Of a stretch of 64,000 bases of DNA, positions 1-9,083 are shown in pieces. The position numbers and the translations under genes were made by a program. Numbering within the stretch: position 1 is the stretch's first letter; the number at the start of each line of letters is the position of its first letter. The notes under the pieces were generated by a model. That model ran no database searches and had not been told where the DNA came from. It was given only the letters and a program-made list of their open reading frames with translations. This stretch comes from Pseudomonas trivialis (GTDB taxonomy: Bacteria; Pseudomonadota; Gammaproteobacteria; Pseudomonadales; Pseudomonadaceae), in assembly GCF_001439805.1 (NCBI RefSeq), contig NZ_JYLK01000001.1:248001-312000 (forward strand). Reading direction: 5' to 3'.

Positions 1-572
1 CGTTTACCAACGAGCAGTTGCTGAGCAAGGTGCGCCAGGCGCTGCACAAGGTTGGCCGCCTCGACGCGCTGATCGCCAGCGCACCGACCAGGATGAGCTC
101 GGCCTTCGGCAACGATTCCCTGAGCGCGCTCACCGGCGGCAAGCCCGAAGCCATCAAGCCGGCCCCGGTGGCGGCGCCGAGCAAAGGCCTGCTCAACACC
201 CCACCGCCGGCTGCCCCGGCCGCTTCGCCTGCCAGCGGTCGTGGTCAGGGCCAGTTGCGTCTGTCCAGCGGCACCCAGCAATGCGTGATCAAGGCCCTGA
301 GCATCAAGGAGGCGCTGCTGGTGGTGCGTCGCGGCGAGGTGCTGCCCCAGGTGCTGGAAAGCGCCGTGCTCGACCTTGAGCAGGGCGACAACGCCGAAGT
401 CGCGCGCCTCAACGGCTACCTGCACGCCATCGTCGCATTCGAACCCAGGCCCGACAGCGACTGGCTGCAACTGACCTTTCGGTTCATCGACCAGGACGCG
501 CAGAAGCTCGACTACATCTCCCGCCTGATCGCGCGCGGCACGGCGCAGAAGCATTTTGTGCCGGGTGCCTGA
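1..572 (+). CDS. Response regulator with C-terminal PilZ-like domain (5' end missing)
   Basis: The frame is open from base 3, so the gene begins upstream of the window. The first visible residues (FTNEQLLSKVRQAL) read like the last helix of a CheY-type receiver domain. A Pro/Ala-rich linker of about 40 residues follows, then about 100 residues ending in FRFIDQDAQKLDYISRLIA, which fits the C-terminal strand and helix of a PilZ domain. The usual c-di-GMP-binding RxxxR and D/NxSxxG signatures are not clear in the visible part, so binding is uncertain. It lies close to the phoBR genes. A receiver-PilZ protein would normally join phosphorelay and c-di-GMP signalling; that role is inferred. Confidence 0.6.
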   Translation, partial: FTNEQLLSKVRQALHKVGRLDALIASAPTRMSSAFGNDSLSALTGGKPEAIKPAPVAAPSKGLLNTPPPAAPAASPASGRGQGQLRLSSGTQQCVIKALSIKEALLVVRRGEVLPQVLESAVLDLEQGDNAEVARLNGYLHAIVAFEPRPDSDWLQLTFRFIDQDAQKLDYISRLIARGTAQKHFVPGA

Positions 573-580
573 TCTTCCAA

Positions 581-669
581 TGTGGGAGGGGCTTGGTCTC
601 TCTCATCATCAAGCGCCGCGCATGAGTATTTCCAGCCGACCACCTCTCTGTGGCAAGCCCGCTCGCCAC
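581..669. repeat. Two degenerate REP-like sequences between convergent genes
   Basis: Bases 581-595 read tgtgggaggggcttg, the start of the REP type found many times in this window. Bases 648-669 hold a second palindromic type, tgtggcaagc...gccaca. The two lie between the convergent response-regulator and CorC-like genes. The second resembles another REP family seen in P. fluorescens genomes. Confidence 0.5.
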
Positions 670-676
670 ACAAGAT

Positions 677-2017
677 TCAATCCAGCATCACAACCTTGGC
701 CAGCACGATCTTCGGCCCTTTCATCTTCTTGATGATGATCCGCAGGCCTTCCACCTCCAGCACTTCCTCTTCTTCCGGCACCCGTTTCAAGGTGTCGTAG
801 ATCAGGCCGGCCAGGGTTTCGGCTTCGATGTGGTCCAGGTCCACGCCCAGCAGGCGTTCGACCTTGAACAGCGGGGTGTCGCCGCGCACCAGCAGTTTGC
901 CCGGCTGGTAGGCCAGGATGCCGCGCTCGGCCTTGCGGTGTTCGTCCTGGATATCGCCCACCAGCACTTCCAGCACGTCTTCCATGGTGAGGTAGCCGAT
1001 GATGTTGCCGTCGGCTTCTTCCACCAGGGCGAAGTGCGCGCCGCCCTTGCGGAATTGCTCCAGCAGCTGCGACAACGGCATGTGCCGCGACACGCGCTCC
1101 AGCGGGCGGGTCAGCTCGGCCAGGTTGAACGACTCGGGGATGTGATCGAGCGCCGCCAGCTCCAGCAACAGGTCCTTGATATGCAGCAGGCCGACGAATT
1201 CATTGCGCTCGGCGTCATACACCGGGTAGCGACTGAATTTGTGCCGGCGAAACAGCGCGAGGATTTCCTTGAGCGGGGCATTGAAGTCCAGGGTCACCAG
1301 GTCTTCCCGGGAGTTGGCCCAGTCGACCACTTCCAGCTCGCCCATCTCCACGGCCGAGGCCAGTACGCGCATGCCCTGGTCGCTTGGGTCCTGGCCACGG
1401 CTTGAATGCAGGATCAGCTTGAGTTCTTCACGGCTGTAATGGTGCTCATGGTGCGGGCCAGGCTCGCCCTGGCCGGCGATACGCAGGATCGCGTTGGCGC
1501 TGGCGTTGAGCAGGTAGATCGCCGGGTACATCGCCCAGTAGAACAGGTAGAGCGGCACGGCCGTCCACAGCGACAGCAGCTCGGGCTTGCGAATCGCCCA
1601 GGATTTGGGCGCCAGCTCGCCGACCACGATGTGCAGGTAGGAAATCACAAAGAAGGCGGCAAAGAACGACACACCCTTGATCACTTCCGGCGATTCGACG
1701 CCTGCGGCACCCAGCAAGGGCTCGAGGATGTGCGCAAATGCCGGCTCACCGACCCAGCCGAGGCCGAGGGAGGCGAGGGTGATGCCCAACTGACAGGCCG
1801 ACAGGTAGGCGTCGAGCTGGCTGTGTACGGTGCGCAGGATCTGCCCGCGCCAGCCGTTGGTGTGGGCGATGGCCTCCACCCGGGTGGAGCGCAGCTTGAC
1901 CATGGCAAATTCCGCCGCAACGAAGAAACCGTTGAGCAGTACCAGGACCAGAGCAAAAAGAATCATGCCGAAATCGGCGAAGAGTGTGGCGAAGGTGATA
2001 CCAGGGGAAGGGTCCAT
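677..2017 (-). CDS. CorC/HlyC-family membrane protein with CNNM (DUF21) and CBS domains
   Basis: This 446-residue protein starts at the ATG giving MDPSPGITF; the frame stays open upstream but that part is not protein-like. An N-terminal DUF21/CNNM membrane domain (about residues 10-190, with several hydrophobic segments and the motif NGFFVAAEF) is followed by a CBS pair (about 215-340, including FSRYPVYD and GYLTMEDVLEVLVGD) and a C-terminal CorC/HlyC domain (about 355-440). Family members are linked to magnesium/cobalt efflux or resistance and are often misnamed haemolysins. The gene lies downstream of phoR on the same strand, separated by a REP, so it may be transcribed independently. The ion specificity cannot be read from sequence. 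Confidence 0.85.
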   Translation of the reverse strand: MDPSPGITFATLFADFGMILFALVLVLLNGFFVAAEFAMVKLRSTRVEAIAHTNGWRGQILRTVHSQLDAYLSACQLGITLASLGLGWVGEPAFAHILEPLLGAAGVESPEVIKGVSFFAAFFVISYLHIVVGELAPKSWAIRKPELLSLWTAVPLYLFYWAMYPAIYLLNASANAILRIAGQGEPGPHHEHHYSREELKLILHSSRGQDPSDQGMRVLASAVEMGELEVVDWANSREDLVTLDFNAPLKEILALFRRHKFSRYPVYDAERNEFVGLLHIKDLLLELAALDHIPESFNLAELTRPLERVSRHMPLSQLLEQFRKGGAHFALVEEADGNIIGYLTMEDVLEVLVGDIQDEHRKAERGILAYQPGKLLVRGDTPLFKVERLLGVDLDHIEAETLAGLIYDTLKRVPEEEEVLEVEGLRIIIKKMKGPKIVLAKVVMLD

Positions 2018-2175
2018 GATGGGGTTTTGCGGGTTCCGTGTGTTCAATAAGGGATGGCAGGCAGGCCCCGAAAGGCAGGCGCAAGGCGGCCAATGTAGCG
2101 GCTGGCGGGGCGCTTGCCTAGTACCCGCTGGCGCGCGGGCTCTGGAATAGCGCCTCCAGCGCAATACAACTCCAA

Positions 2176-2203
2176 TGTGGGAGGGAGCAAGCCCCCTCCC
2201 ACA
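2176..2203. repeat. REP palindrome between phoR and the CorC-like gene
   Basis: The near-perfect inverted repeat tgtgggagggagcaag...cctcccaca lies in the 207-bp gap between phoR and the downstream gene. It could form a hairpin in the phoR transcript and limit readthrough. It belongs to the same family as the repeats near 4.8, 15.5, 23.1, 48.8, 52.0 and 60.3 kb. Confidence 0.8.
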
Positions 2204-2224
2204 GGGATCTACAGTGTTCTTGGA

Positions 2225-3547
2225 TTACAGGTCGTCGTCGACCCTGGGTGAACGCGTCACCTGCGTTGGCGGAAAATGGCAGGTGAACGTGCTGCCATGC
2301 CCCAGCACGCTGCTGATTTCCAGGCGAGCGCGATGGCGTAGCAGCACATGCTTGACGATGGCCAGGCCCAGGCCCGTGCCGCCGGTGCTGGAATTGCGGC
2401 TGGAGTCGACACGGTAGAAGCGCTCGGTCAGGCGGGGCAGGTGTTTGGCGTCGATACCGATGCCGGAGTCCTGCACGCTCAGGTGCGCGCCGTGTTCGTC
2501 GGCCCACCAGCGGATGCGGATGTTGCCTTTGTCCTGGGTGTACTTCACGGCGTTGAACACCAGATTGGAAAACGCACTGCGCAACTCGCCTTCGCTGCCC
2601 TTGAGCAGGACCGACGGATCGGCCTCCAGGCTGATCTGCTGCCCGCGCTCGCCGGAGAGGGCCTGGGCGTCGTTCTTGATGGTGTGCAACAGGCTTTTCA
2701 CCACCACCGGATGATTGTCCGAGGGGTAATCAGTGGCTTCCAGCTTGGCCAGCAACAGCAAATCGTTGAGCAGGGTCTGCATGCGCGAACCCTGCTGCTG
2801 CATCTGTTGCAGGGCGCGGGTCCAGCGTGGGTTGATCTCGTCGACGTTGTCCAGCAGCGTCTCCAGGTAGCCGCAGATCACCGTCAACGGCGTGCGCAAT
2901 TCGTGGGAAACGTTGGCGACGAAGTCCTTGCGCATCTGTTCCATCTGGTGAATGCGCGTGACATCGCGCACCAGCATCAGGTGCTCATTGTTGCCGTAAC
3001 GCGTCAGGTACAGCTGGATGCGCACCCGGTCGTTGGTGGGCGAGGGGATTTCCAGGGCTTCTTCGTAGTTGTCCTGCTCGAAGTATTCCTTGAAGCGCGG
3101 GTGGCGCACCAGGTTGGTGACCGGCTGGCCGCTGTCCTGGGGGGTCTTGAGGCCCAGCAGAGTCTCGGCGGCGCGGTTCCACCATTCCAGGTTGCCGTCG
3201 CTGTCGAGCATGATCACCGCATCCTTGAGCGCGGCGGTGGACTCCTGCACCCGGTCGATCACCGCCTGCAGGCGCCCGCGTACCCGCTGGTCGCGGCGTT
3301 GCAGGTGGTAGATGCTGTCGAACACCTCGCCCCACAGGCCGTAGCCGTCGGGGGGCGCTTCGTCGGGTTTGTGCTGGCGCAGCCATTCGTGCAGACGCAG
3401 CAATTGCTTGAGGGTCCAGCCCAGATACAGGGCAATGCCGACCGCCAGGCTCCAGCCGTAATAGCCACTGACCAGGCCCACCAGCAGGCAGGCGGTGATC
3501 AGCAGCAGCATGTGGCGGATCAGGGTGCCATGCCAGTTTTGATTCAC
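2225..3547 (-). CDS. phoR: Phosphate-regulon sensor histidine kinase PhoR
   Basis: PhoR is the membrane histidine kinase that phosphorylates PhoB under phosphate limitation. The 440-residue protein starts at a GTG preceded by an aaggac ribosome site. Residues about 12-45 form one or two membrane segments with only a short periplasmic part, as is usual for PhoR. A PAS domain spans about 100-200, the HisKA box FVANVSHELRTPL places the phosphoacceptor at His215, and the ATPase domain ends with the G box STGGTGLGLAIVKH. phoB lies 42 bp upstream on the same strand, so the pair should be one operon driven by the Pho-box promoter in front of phoB. Confidence 0.95.
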   Translation of the reverse strand: MNQNWHGTLIRHMLLLITACLLVGLVSGYYGWSLAVGIALYLGWTLKQLLRLHEWLRQHKPDEAPPDGYGLWGEVFDSIYHLQRRDQRVRGRLQAVIDRVQESTAALKDAVIMLDSDGNLEWWNRAAETLLGLKTPQDSGQPVTNLVRHPRFKEYFEQDNYEEALEIPSPTNDRVRIQLYLTRYGNNEHLMLVRDVTRIHQMEQMRKDFVANVSHELRTPLTVICGYLETLLDNVDEINPRWTRALQQMQQQGSRMQTLLNDLLLLAKLEATDYPSDNHPVVVKSLLHTIKNDAQALSGERGQQISLEADPSVLLKGSEGELRSAFSNLVFNAVKYTQDKGNIRIRWWADEHGAHLSVQDSGIGIDAKHLPRLTERFYRVDSSRNSSTGGTGLGLAIVKHVLLRHRARLEISSVLGHGSTFTCHFPPTQVTRSPRVDDDL

Positions 3548-3589
3548 TTGAACATGCGTCCTTGTCAGCGGTTAAGTCAGAGGCGGGGC

Positions 3590-4279
3590 TCAGCCCTTGG
3601 TGGAAAACCGATAGCCGGTACCGCGCACGGTTTGTACCAGATTCTCGTAGGCATCGCCCAAGGCTTTGCGCAGGCGGCGGATATGCACGTCCACGGTGCG
3701 CTCCTCCACGTACACATTGCCGCCCCACACCTGGTCCAGCAACTGGCCACGGGTGTAGGCGCGTTCCTGGTGCGTCATGAAGAACTGCAGCAAGCGGTAT
3801 TCGGTGGGCCCCATCTCTGCCGGTGTGCCGTCGATGGTTACACGGTGGCTGATCGGGTCCAGGATAAGGCCGCCGACTTCGATTGGCGCTTCACCATCGG
3901 TCGGCCCGGCGCGGCGCAGTACGGCCTTCAGGCGCGCGACCAGCTCGCGTGGGGAAAACGGCTTGGTGATGTAGTCATCCGCGCCTACTTCCAGGCCCTG
4001 GATCTTGTTGTCCTCTTCGCCCTTGGCGGTGAGCATGATGATCGGGATGTCACCGGTCAGCTCGTCACGCTTGAGGCGGCGGGCCAGTTCGATGCCGGAG
4101 GTGCCGGGCAGCATCCAGTCCAGCAGGATCAGGTCCGGCTTGCGGTCGACAATAATGGCATGGGCCTGCTGGGAGTTTTCCGCCTCCAGGCAGTCGTAGC
4201 CGGCCATTTCCAACGCAACGGCGATCATCTCGCGGATGGGCGCTTCGTCGTCGACGATCAGAATGCTCCTGCCAACCAT
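3590..4279 (-). CDS. phoB: Phosphate-regulon response regulator PhoB
   Basis: PhoB is the OmpR-family transcription factor of the phosphate-starvation response. The 229-residue protein has a receiver domain (residues 1-120) with acidic residues at 10-12, phosphoacceptor Asp54 in LLDWMLPG, Thr84 and Lys106 (TKPFSP), then a winged-helix DNA-binding domain (about 130-228) with [15 protein letters not shown] chose ATG 4279 ([12 protein letters not shown]) because the known family start matches and an aagagga site precedes it; an upstream in-frame extension is unlikely. phoR follows directly. The upstream region carries a Pho box at 10-bp spacing from a -10 element, which supports autoregulation. 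Confidence 0.96.
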   Translation of the reverse strand: MVGRSILIVDDEAPIREMIAVALEMAGYDCLEAENSQQAHAIIVDRKPDLILLDWMLPGTSGIELARRLKRDELTGDIPIIMLTAKGEEDNKIQGLEVGADDYITKPFSPRELVARLKAVLRRAGPTDGEAPIEVGGLILDPISHRVTIDGTPAEMGPTEYRLLQFFMTHQERAYTRGQLLDQVWGGNVYVEERTVDVHIRRLRKALGDAYENLVQTVRGTGYRFSTKG

Positions 4280-4293
4280 GCTCGAAAATCCTC

Positions 4294-4311
4294 TTGTCAT
4301 TTAACTGTCTT
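4294..4311 (+). promoter_or_regulatory. Second Pho-box-like sequence, opposite orientation
   Basis: On the plus strand, ttgtcatttaactgtctt matches the enterobacterial Pho-box consensus CTGTCATAWAWCTGTCAY at 15 of 18 positions by my count. It points away from phoB, toward the divergent gene at 4435, and lies within the predicted phoB leader. It could bind PhoB as an operator or as an activator site for the divergent gene, although it is about 120 bp from that start codon. Confidence 0.45.
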
Positions 4312-4318
4312 GCGCCGC

Positions 4319-4352
4319 ATTAGATAACGGAATTATTGCAGTCGTGTGACAG
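4319..4352 (-). promoter_or_regulatory. Predicted Pho-box promoter of phoBR
   Basis: Reading the minus strand, CTGTCACACGACTGCAAT (4352-4335) matches the Pho-box consensus at 13 of 18 positions, with both 7-mer repeats recognisable. It is followed after exactly 10 bp by TCTAAT (4324-4319), a -10 element with 5 of 6 consensus bases. Known PhoB-activated promoters replace the -35 element with a Pho box at about this distance, so this is the likely autoregulated phoBR promoter. Confidence 0.55.
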
Positions 4353-4434
4353 TAATTTCGCCGCCCGGGCAATTCACGGCACTCTGGACTACCCTTTGGG
4401 TCCGAATCCTGACAACCACAAGAGGAAGGTTCCG

Positions 4435-4812
4435 ATGACGTACCGCACTGTTTCCTGGAAAGCCCTGCTGGTATCGGCTGCGCTGGCACTGCCTGGCCTG
4501 GCGTCCGCAGCAGAGCCTGCAATGACCAAAGACGGTTTGCTGGTGGACCACAAGGGCCTGACCCTCTACACCTTCGACAAGGATGCCGATGGCAAGTCAG
4601 CGTGCAAGGACCAGTGCGCAATCAACTGGCCGCCGCTGAAGGCGGAATCCACTGATACCAAGGCCGGCGACTGGACCGTCATCACCCGTGATGATCAGAC
4701 CAGCCAGTGGGCCTACAAGGGCAAGCCGGTGTACACGTTCAAGGGCGACGCCAAGGCCGGGGAAAAGACCGGTGATGGCAAGGGCGGCGTCTGGCACGTC
4801 ATCAAGCCTTGA
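4435..4812 (+). CDS. Secreted protein with YTFDKD-type repeats (lipoprotein_15 / COG4315 family)
   Basis: This 125-residue protein starts at an ATG with an agaggaag ribosome site. An N-terminal signal peptide (about residues 1-24, ending LPGLASA before AEPA) directs export; no lipobox cysteine is visible. The mature part has two copies of the family motif, LYTFDKDADGKSAC and VYTFKGDAKAGEKTGDG, typical of the short secreted-repeat family of unknown function. It is divergent from phoB and may share its regulatory region. Its molecular function is not known. Confidence 0.8.
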   Translation: MTYRTVSWKALLVSAALALPGLASAAEPAMTKDGLLVDHKGLTLYTFDKDADGKSACKDQCAINWPPLKAESTDTKAGDWTVITRDDQTSQWAYKGKPVYTFKGDAKAGEKTGDGKGGVWHVIKP

Positions 4813-4832
4813 GACTGCGCCGCTGGTGAGCG

Positions 4833-4905
4833 CATCGGGAGCAAGCCCCCTCCCACATTTGATCTGTGAATGCACTCAAATGTGGAAGGTGGCTTGCTCC
4901 CGATG
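4833..4905. repeat. REPIN (inverted REP pair) between convergent genes
   Basis: Bases 4833-4857 (catcgggagcaag...) and 4880-4905 (tgtggaaggtggcttg...) are inverted copies of about 25 bp with two mismatches, separated by 22 bp. The pair fills the gap between the convergent 4435-4812 gene and ubiA and can form a long hairpin on either transcript. Confidence 0.85.
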
Positions 4906-4931
4906 GCCTCCGAACTGTCGCCGCAAACACC

Positions 4932-5822
4932 TCAGCGAGCCGCGTAATCCAGCACAATCCCCACAAAAATCGCCAACCCTGCCCAGTGGTTGTGCAAAAA
5001 CGCCTTGAAGCATTTCATGCGGTCCCTGTCCCGCGTGTACCAGAACTCCCACACAAAACAGCCCGCCGCTGCCAGCAGCCCCAACTGGAACCAGCCGCCC
5101 AGTTCGAACCGCGCGCCGGCCAGCAGCAGGCACACCAGCGACAGGCCCTGCAGGGAGAGAATGATCACCCGATCGGCATCGCCAAACAGAATCGCCGTGG
5201 ATTTCACCCCGATCTTCAAATCATCATCACGGTCGGTCATCGCGTAGTAGGTGTCATACCCCACCGTCCACAGCAGGTTGGCGATATACAGCAGCCACGC
5301 GGTGGCCGGCAGGTGGCCGGTTTCGGCGGTGAACGCCATCGGCATGCCCCAGGAGAAGGCCGCGCCCAGCACCACCTGCGGGTAATAGGTGTAGCGCTTC
5401 ATGAACGGATAGCTTGCCGCCAGCGCCAGGCCGCCGAGGGACAGCAGGATGGTGCTGGCATTGGTCAGCAGCACCAGCAGGAAACTGACGCCCATCAGCA
5501 GCGCAAAAAATACCAGCGCCTCTTTCGAGGTGATCCTGCCGCTGACCAGCGGGCGTTGTTCGGTGCGTTTCACGTGGCCGTCGACCTTGCGGTCGGCCCA
5601 GTCGTTGATCACGCAGCCGCCCGCACGGGTGAGCACCACGCCCAGCACGAAAATCACGATATTGAGCAGCGAAGGCGAGCCCTTGCCGGCGATCCACAGC
5701 GCCCACAGTGTCGGCCACAGCAGCAGGTAGATGCCGATGGGCTTGTCCATGCGCGTTAATTGAATGAAATCCCAGGCCCTGGGGTTCAGGCGATTCAGGG
5801 ACTTGAGCACACGTTGATACAT
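4932..5822 (-). CDS. ubiA: 4-hydroxybenzoate polyprenyltransferase UbiA
   Basis: UbiA is the integral membrane enzyme that attaches the polyprenyl tail to 4-hydroxybenzoate, the second step of ubiquinone synthesis. The 296-residue protein has about eight hydrophobic segments and both aspartate-rich motifs: [19 protein letters not shown] (first) and [16 protein letters not shown] (second), which bind magnesium diphosphate. I chose ATG 5822 ([19 protein letters not shown]); a TTG two codons upstream is possible but less likely. Its start codon shares one base with the ubiC stop (TGATG), so translation is probably coupled and the two enzymes form an operon. Confidence 0.95.
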   Translation of the reverse strand: MYQRVLKSLNRLNPRAWDFIQLTRMDKPIGIYLLLWPTLWALWIAGKGSPSLLNIVIFVLGVVLTRAGGCVINDWADRKVDGHVKRTEQRPLVSGRITSKEALVFFALLMGVSFLLVLLTNASTILLSLGGLALAASYPFMKRYTYYPQVVLGAAFSWGMPMAFTAETGHLPATAWLLYIANLLWTVGYDTYYAMTDRDDDLKIGVKSTAILFGDADRVIILSLQGLSLVCLLLAGARFELGGWFQLGLLAAAGCFVWEFWYTRDRDRMKCFKAFLHNHWAGLAIFVGIVLDYAAR

Positions 5823-6385
5823 CAGCAACTCTCCGGATGATCTTGCAGCACCTGCCAGAAGCCCGGCAGGAAAGTTTCCGCCACCAGCACGCTCAATGCC
5901 CCGCGATCAAAGCGCGAGCGGCGTGCCCACAGCCCGTCGGCCTGGTTCGCCTCGGGCAGCCACTGGCGTGGGTAATGGCAGACTTCAATGGCCTGGCGGG
6001 TAAACGCGTGGTCGCAGAACAACAACTCACCCAGCGAGCGGCTGCCCAGCGCGTCCATGTGCAAGCCGTCACCCTGCAACGCACTGCGCGACGCCACGCT
6101 GCGGGCGAATACCCACGGCTGGCCGTGGCCGCGCAGGTACACCTCGCGCACCCAGCCGAGCGTGGCCGGCGGCAGGCCCAGCGCCGCGCATTCGTCGTCC
6201 CGCAGCGCTTGCCAGCCTTCGACCAGCGGCGTCACGCTGAACGCGTCGTTGGACAACCCCGTCAGCCGCCGCGTAAGCGAGCCTTCGTCGAACAGCCAAT
6301 CGAGGATCAGGGGCGCGGGTGTCGGGCGCAGAAGGCTCTGGGGCAGCCATTGGCAAGCATCGGAAAGCGCGGTTGAGTGCGGCAC
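5822..6385 (-). CDS. ubiC: Chorismate pyruvate-lyase UbiC
   Basis: UbiC removes pyruvate from chorismate to give 4-hydroxybenzoate, the substrate of the adjacent UbiA. The 187-residue protein has the family length, the central [19 protein letters not shown] block containing the chorismate-binding arginine, and the C-terminal [22 protein letters not shown] with the conserved active-site glutamate. It is the first gene of a two-gene operon with ubiA and is divergent from rubA across a 194-bp gap. Confidence 0.93.
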   Translation of the reverse strand: MPHSTALSDACQWLPQSLLRPTPAPLILDWLFDEGSLTRRLTGLSNDAFSVTPLVEGWQALRDDECAALGLPPATLGWVREVYLRGHGQPWVFARSVASRSALQGDGLHMDALGSRSLGELLFCDHAFTRQAIEVCHYPRQWLPEANQADGLWARRSRFDRGALSVLVAETFLPGFWQVLQDHPESC

Positions 6386-6579
6386 GGCGAGTCAGTATGG
6401 GCAGCAAAAGAGGCGCCGAGCTTACCATGGCGTCCCGACCTTTTGCCGCGCCGAACCGGCCGTTTGCGCCGAACGTGCTTGCATCCGGCGGCCCCTGTCA
6501 GTACAAAACGCCCTGAGCCGTGCGGCAATGCGAGATAAGGACCGCCGGCCAAAATGCCTGGACCCTGAGGAAGCAAGTA

Positions 6580-6747
6580 ATGAAGAAGTGGCAATGTGTA
6601 GTCTGCGGCCTGATCTACGACGAAAAGGACGGCTGGCCGGATGACGGAATCGCGCCGGGCACCCTGTGGCAGGACGTCCCGGAAGACTGGCTGTGCCCGG
6701 ACTGCGGCGTGGGCAAAATGGATTTCGAGATGATCGAAATCGGCTGA
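6580..6747 (+). CDS. rubA: Rubredoxin
   Basis: This is a 55-residue one-iron electron carrier. The four iron-ligating cysteines are Cys6 and Cys9 (CVVCG) and Cys39 and Cys42 (CPDCG), with the typical central segment [20 protein letters not shown]. The start is the ATG after gaggaag. The rubredoxin reductase gene follows 36 bp downstream. Such pairs pass electrons from NAD(P)H to acceptors such as alkane hydroxylase or oxygen-detoxifying enzymes; no hydroxylase gene is nearby, so the acceptor here is unknown. Confidence 0.96.
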   Translation: MKKWQCVVCGLIYDEKDGWPDDGIAPGTLWQDVPEDWLCPDCGVGKMDFEMIEIG

Positions 6748-6783
6748 TTCGAAGTTTGAGAAACGTATTACAAGGAGAAAGGA

Positions 6784-7932
6784 ATGAACGCACCTGTCGT
6801 GATCATCGGCACAGGACTGGCCGGTTACAACGTGGCCCGGGAGTTTCGCAAGCTCGACAGCGACACGCCTTTGCTGCTGATCACCGCCGATGACGGGCGC
6901 TCCTACTCCAAGCCCATGCTCTCCACCGGCTTTGGCAAGAACAAGGAGGCCGATGGGTTGAGCATGGCTGAACCGGGCGCCATGGCCGAGCAACTCAAGG
7001 CCGAAGTGCGCACCCACACCCGCATCAGCGGCATTGACCCCGGCCACAAGCGCCTGTGGATCGGCGAGGAAGCGGTGACCTACCGCGACCTGATCCTGGC
7101 CTGGGGCGCCGAAACCATACGCGTGCCAGTCGAAGGCGATGCGGCTGAGCTGATTTTCCCGATCAACGACCTCGAAGACTACGCCCGCTTTCGCGCCGCC
7201 GCTGCGGGCAAACGCCGCGTGCTGGTGCTCGGCGCAGGCCTGATCGGTTGCGAGTTCGCCAACGACCTGATCCTCGGCGGCTATGAAATCGACCTGGTGG
7301 CGCCGTGCGAACACGTCATGCCGACCCTGCTGCACCCGGCGGCGGCCGCAGCGGTACAGGCCGGCCTGGAAGGCCTGGGCGCGCGTTTCCACCTGGGCCC
7401 GGTGCTCAATCGCCTGCAACGCACGGCGGATGGTCTTGAGGCCCATTTGTCGGACGGCAAGGTGATCCCGTGCGACCTGGTGGTCTCGGCCATTGGCCTG
7501 CGCCCGCGCGTCGACCTCGCCGCCGCCGCCGGCCTGCAGATCAACCGAGGGATCATGGTGGACCGCCACCTCAAGACCTCCCATGCCAATATCTACGCCC
7601 TGGGCGACTGCGCCGAGGTCGATGGCCTGAACCTGCTGTACGTGATGCCCCTCATGACCTGCGCCCGCGCCCTGGCCCAAACCCTGGCCGGCAATGCCAC
7701 GGCGGTCAGCTACGGGCCAATGCCGGTTACGGTGAAAACCCCGGTTTGCCCACTGGTGGTGTCGCCACCGCCACGCGGCACCGAAGGCGTGTGGAGCGTC
7801 GAAGGCGAGGGCGCCAACATCAAGGCCCTGTGCCGCGACGCCAGTGGCCGCCTGCTGGGTTACGCGCTAACCGGCAGCGCCGTGATGGAAAAACTGGCGC
7901 TCAACAAGGAACTCCCGCCTTTGCTGGCGTAA
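6784..7932 (+). CDS. Rubredoxin-NAD(+) reductase (FAD-dependent)
   Basis: This 382-residue flavoprotein transfers electrons from NADH to the neighbouring rubredoxin. The FAD dinucleotide fold is at the N terminus ([16 protein letters not shown]), a second NADH-binding Rossmann motif at about residue 140 ([16 protein letters not shown]), and the FAD-contacting [10 protein letters not shown] motif at about 270. The start follows an aaggagaaagg ribosome site. It is often named AlkT or RubB in relatives. The tight rubA spacing supports co-transcription. Confidence 0.93.
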   Translation: MNAPVVIIGTGLAGYNVAREFRKLDSDTPLLLITADDGRSYSKPMLSTGFGKNKEADGLSMAEPGAMAEQLKAEVRTHTRISGIDPGHKRLWIGEEAVTYRDLILAWGAETIRVPVEGDAAELIFPINDLEDYARFRAAAAGKRRVLVLGAGLIGCEFANDLILGGYEIDLVAPCEHVMPTLLHPAAAAAVQAGLEGLGARFHLGPVLNRLQRTADGLEAHLSDGKVIPCDLVVSAIGLRPRVDLAAAAGLQINRGIMVDRHLKTSHANIYALGDCAEVDGLNLLYVMPLMTCARALAQTLAGNATAVSYGPMPVTVKTPVCPLVVSPPPRGTEGVWSVEGEGANIKALCRDASGRLLGYALTGSAVMEKLALNKELPPLLA

Positions 7933-8123
7933 ATGCCTGTCGTTCTGTCGGAATAAGCACGTTTTTGCCCAGAGAAAGGTCGCCGCGAGGCTGGCGCGGC
8001 GTCTGTGGGCATGCCATCCTCACTCCCGTCTGCCGCAGAGTAGAGCCTGCGGCGCTTTGGGCGCCGTTCCGCCAGAGAGTGGCACGGACATAACAACAAA
8101 AAACCGTCAAAGAGGCTTCATCC

Positions 8124-8399
8124 ATGCGTAAACCAGAACTCGCAGCCGCCATCGCTGAAAAAGCGGACCTGACCAAAGAACAGGCCAACCGCGTGCTCAA
8201 CGCCGTCCTCGAAGAAATCACCGGCGCCCTGCACCGCAAGGACAGCGTCACCCTCGTTGGTTTCGGCACCTTCCTGCAACGCCACCGCGGCGCCCGCACC
8301 GGCAAAAACCCGCAGACCGGCGAGCCGGTGAAAATCAAGGCGAGCAACACCGTGGCGTTCAAGCCGGGCAAGTCGTTGAAGGACAGTGTTAACCCGTAA
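8124..8399 (+). CDS. hupN: HU-family nucleoid DNA-binding protein
   Basis: This 91-residue HU protein bends and compacts DNA as a dimer. It has the complete family layout: helical N terminus (MRKPELAAAIAEKADLTKEQAN), then GFGTF and the DNA-binding arm with RTGKNPQTGEPVKIKASNTVAFKPGK. From memory, P. putida has three HU genes and the copy beside rubA and recG is called hupN; other annotations would use hupA or simply HU. It is followed by a strong terminator, which closes the core gene block before the T6SS effector region begins. Confidence 0.92.
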   Translation: MRKPELAAAIAEKADLTKEQANRVLNAVLEEITGALHRKDSVTLVGFGTFLQRHRGARTGKNPQTGEPVKIKASNTVAFKPGKSLKDSVNP

Positions 8400-8438
8400 C
8401 GGGCAGTACTGCCTCGAAGGGAGGCGGGGTGGTACGAA

Positions 8439-8478
8439 AAAAAATGGGCACGCCGATTGGGTCGGGTGCCCATTTTTT
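8439..8478 (+). terminator. Rho-independent terminator after the HU gene
   Basis: The stem aaaaaatgggcac pairs with gtgcccatttttt across a short loop, giving a 13-bp hairpin followed by a T run. The A/T symmetry means it could also stop transcription from the other direction. Confidence 0.9.
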
Positions 8479-8605
8479 GTGTGAGGTCTCAGCGCTAAGG
8501 CAGTAATGCCCACTCAGCGCTATCTCCCTCGGCTTGATTATTGTGGTGCATTACCTGAGTATCTACGCTTCCTCGCCTCACCCACCTCCATGGTAAGCGA
8601 TCACT

Positions 8606-9040
8606 GTGACCCTCTACAGAATTCAAGAAGCGGACCTCGATATCCCTGATTCCTGGCAGGACCAGAGTATCAATATCTTCAAGCTGCCGGCCGTTGGCGG
8701 CGCCAAGGAAGCCAGTTTTGTCATCAGTCGTGATGCCTCCCAAGGCGACGCGATCTTTGCGGATTACATCGACAAGCAGGTGAAGAGCGCAGAGCAGCAA
8801 TTGCCTGAGTTCAAGCTGGTCCAGCGGTGGGATACGGTACTGCATGAACATGCCGCCACACTGCTGGATTACACCTGGAAGCGTGAAGGGCGCGAACTGA
8901 TGTTGCGCCAGATGTTCATCGAACGAAAACCGGCTGTGCTGATCACCACATTGACGACCACACCGGGTGACCTGATTCATCACGAGACCGCTTGGAAAAT
9001 CGCCATGAGCAGCCTCAGGCCCCTGGTATCAGGCACCTGA
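8606..9040 (+). CDS. Eag-type T6SS chaperone (DcrB/DUF1795 family)
   Basis: This 144-residue protein has the DcrB/DUF1795 pattern (MTLYRIQEADLDIPDSWQDQS, FVISRD, then ELMLRQMFIERKPAVLITTLTTTPGD). Members of this family adjacent to PAAR genes are Eag chaperones that shield the transmembrane segments of PAAR effectors before loading onto VgrG; EagT6 of P. aeruginosa is the model. The start is a GTG with no strong ribosome site, so the exact N terminus is less certain. The downstream gene encodes a PAAR effector, matching the eagT6-tse6-tsi6 arrangement. It is the only such chaperone gene in the window although two PAAR effectors follow. Confidence 0.82.
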   Translation: MTLYRIQEADLDIPDSWQDQSINIFKLPAVGGAKEASFVISRDASQGDAIFADYIDKQVKSAEQQLPEFKLVQRWDTVLHEHAATLLDYTWKREGRELMLRQMFIERKPAVLITTLTTTPGDLIHHETAWKIAMSSLRPLVSGT

Positions 9041-9083
9041 TTCGCACACGGCATCGGTTTAACCAATACAGTAGATAGACGCA

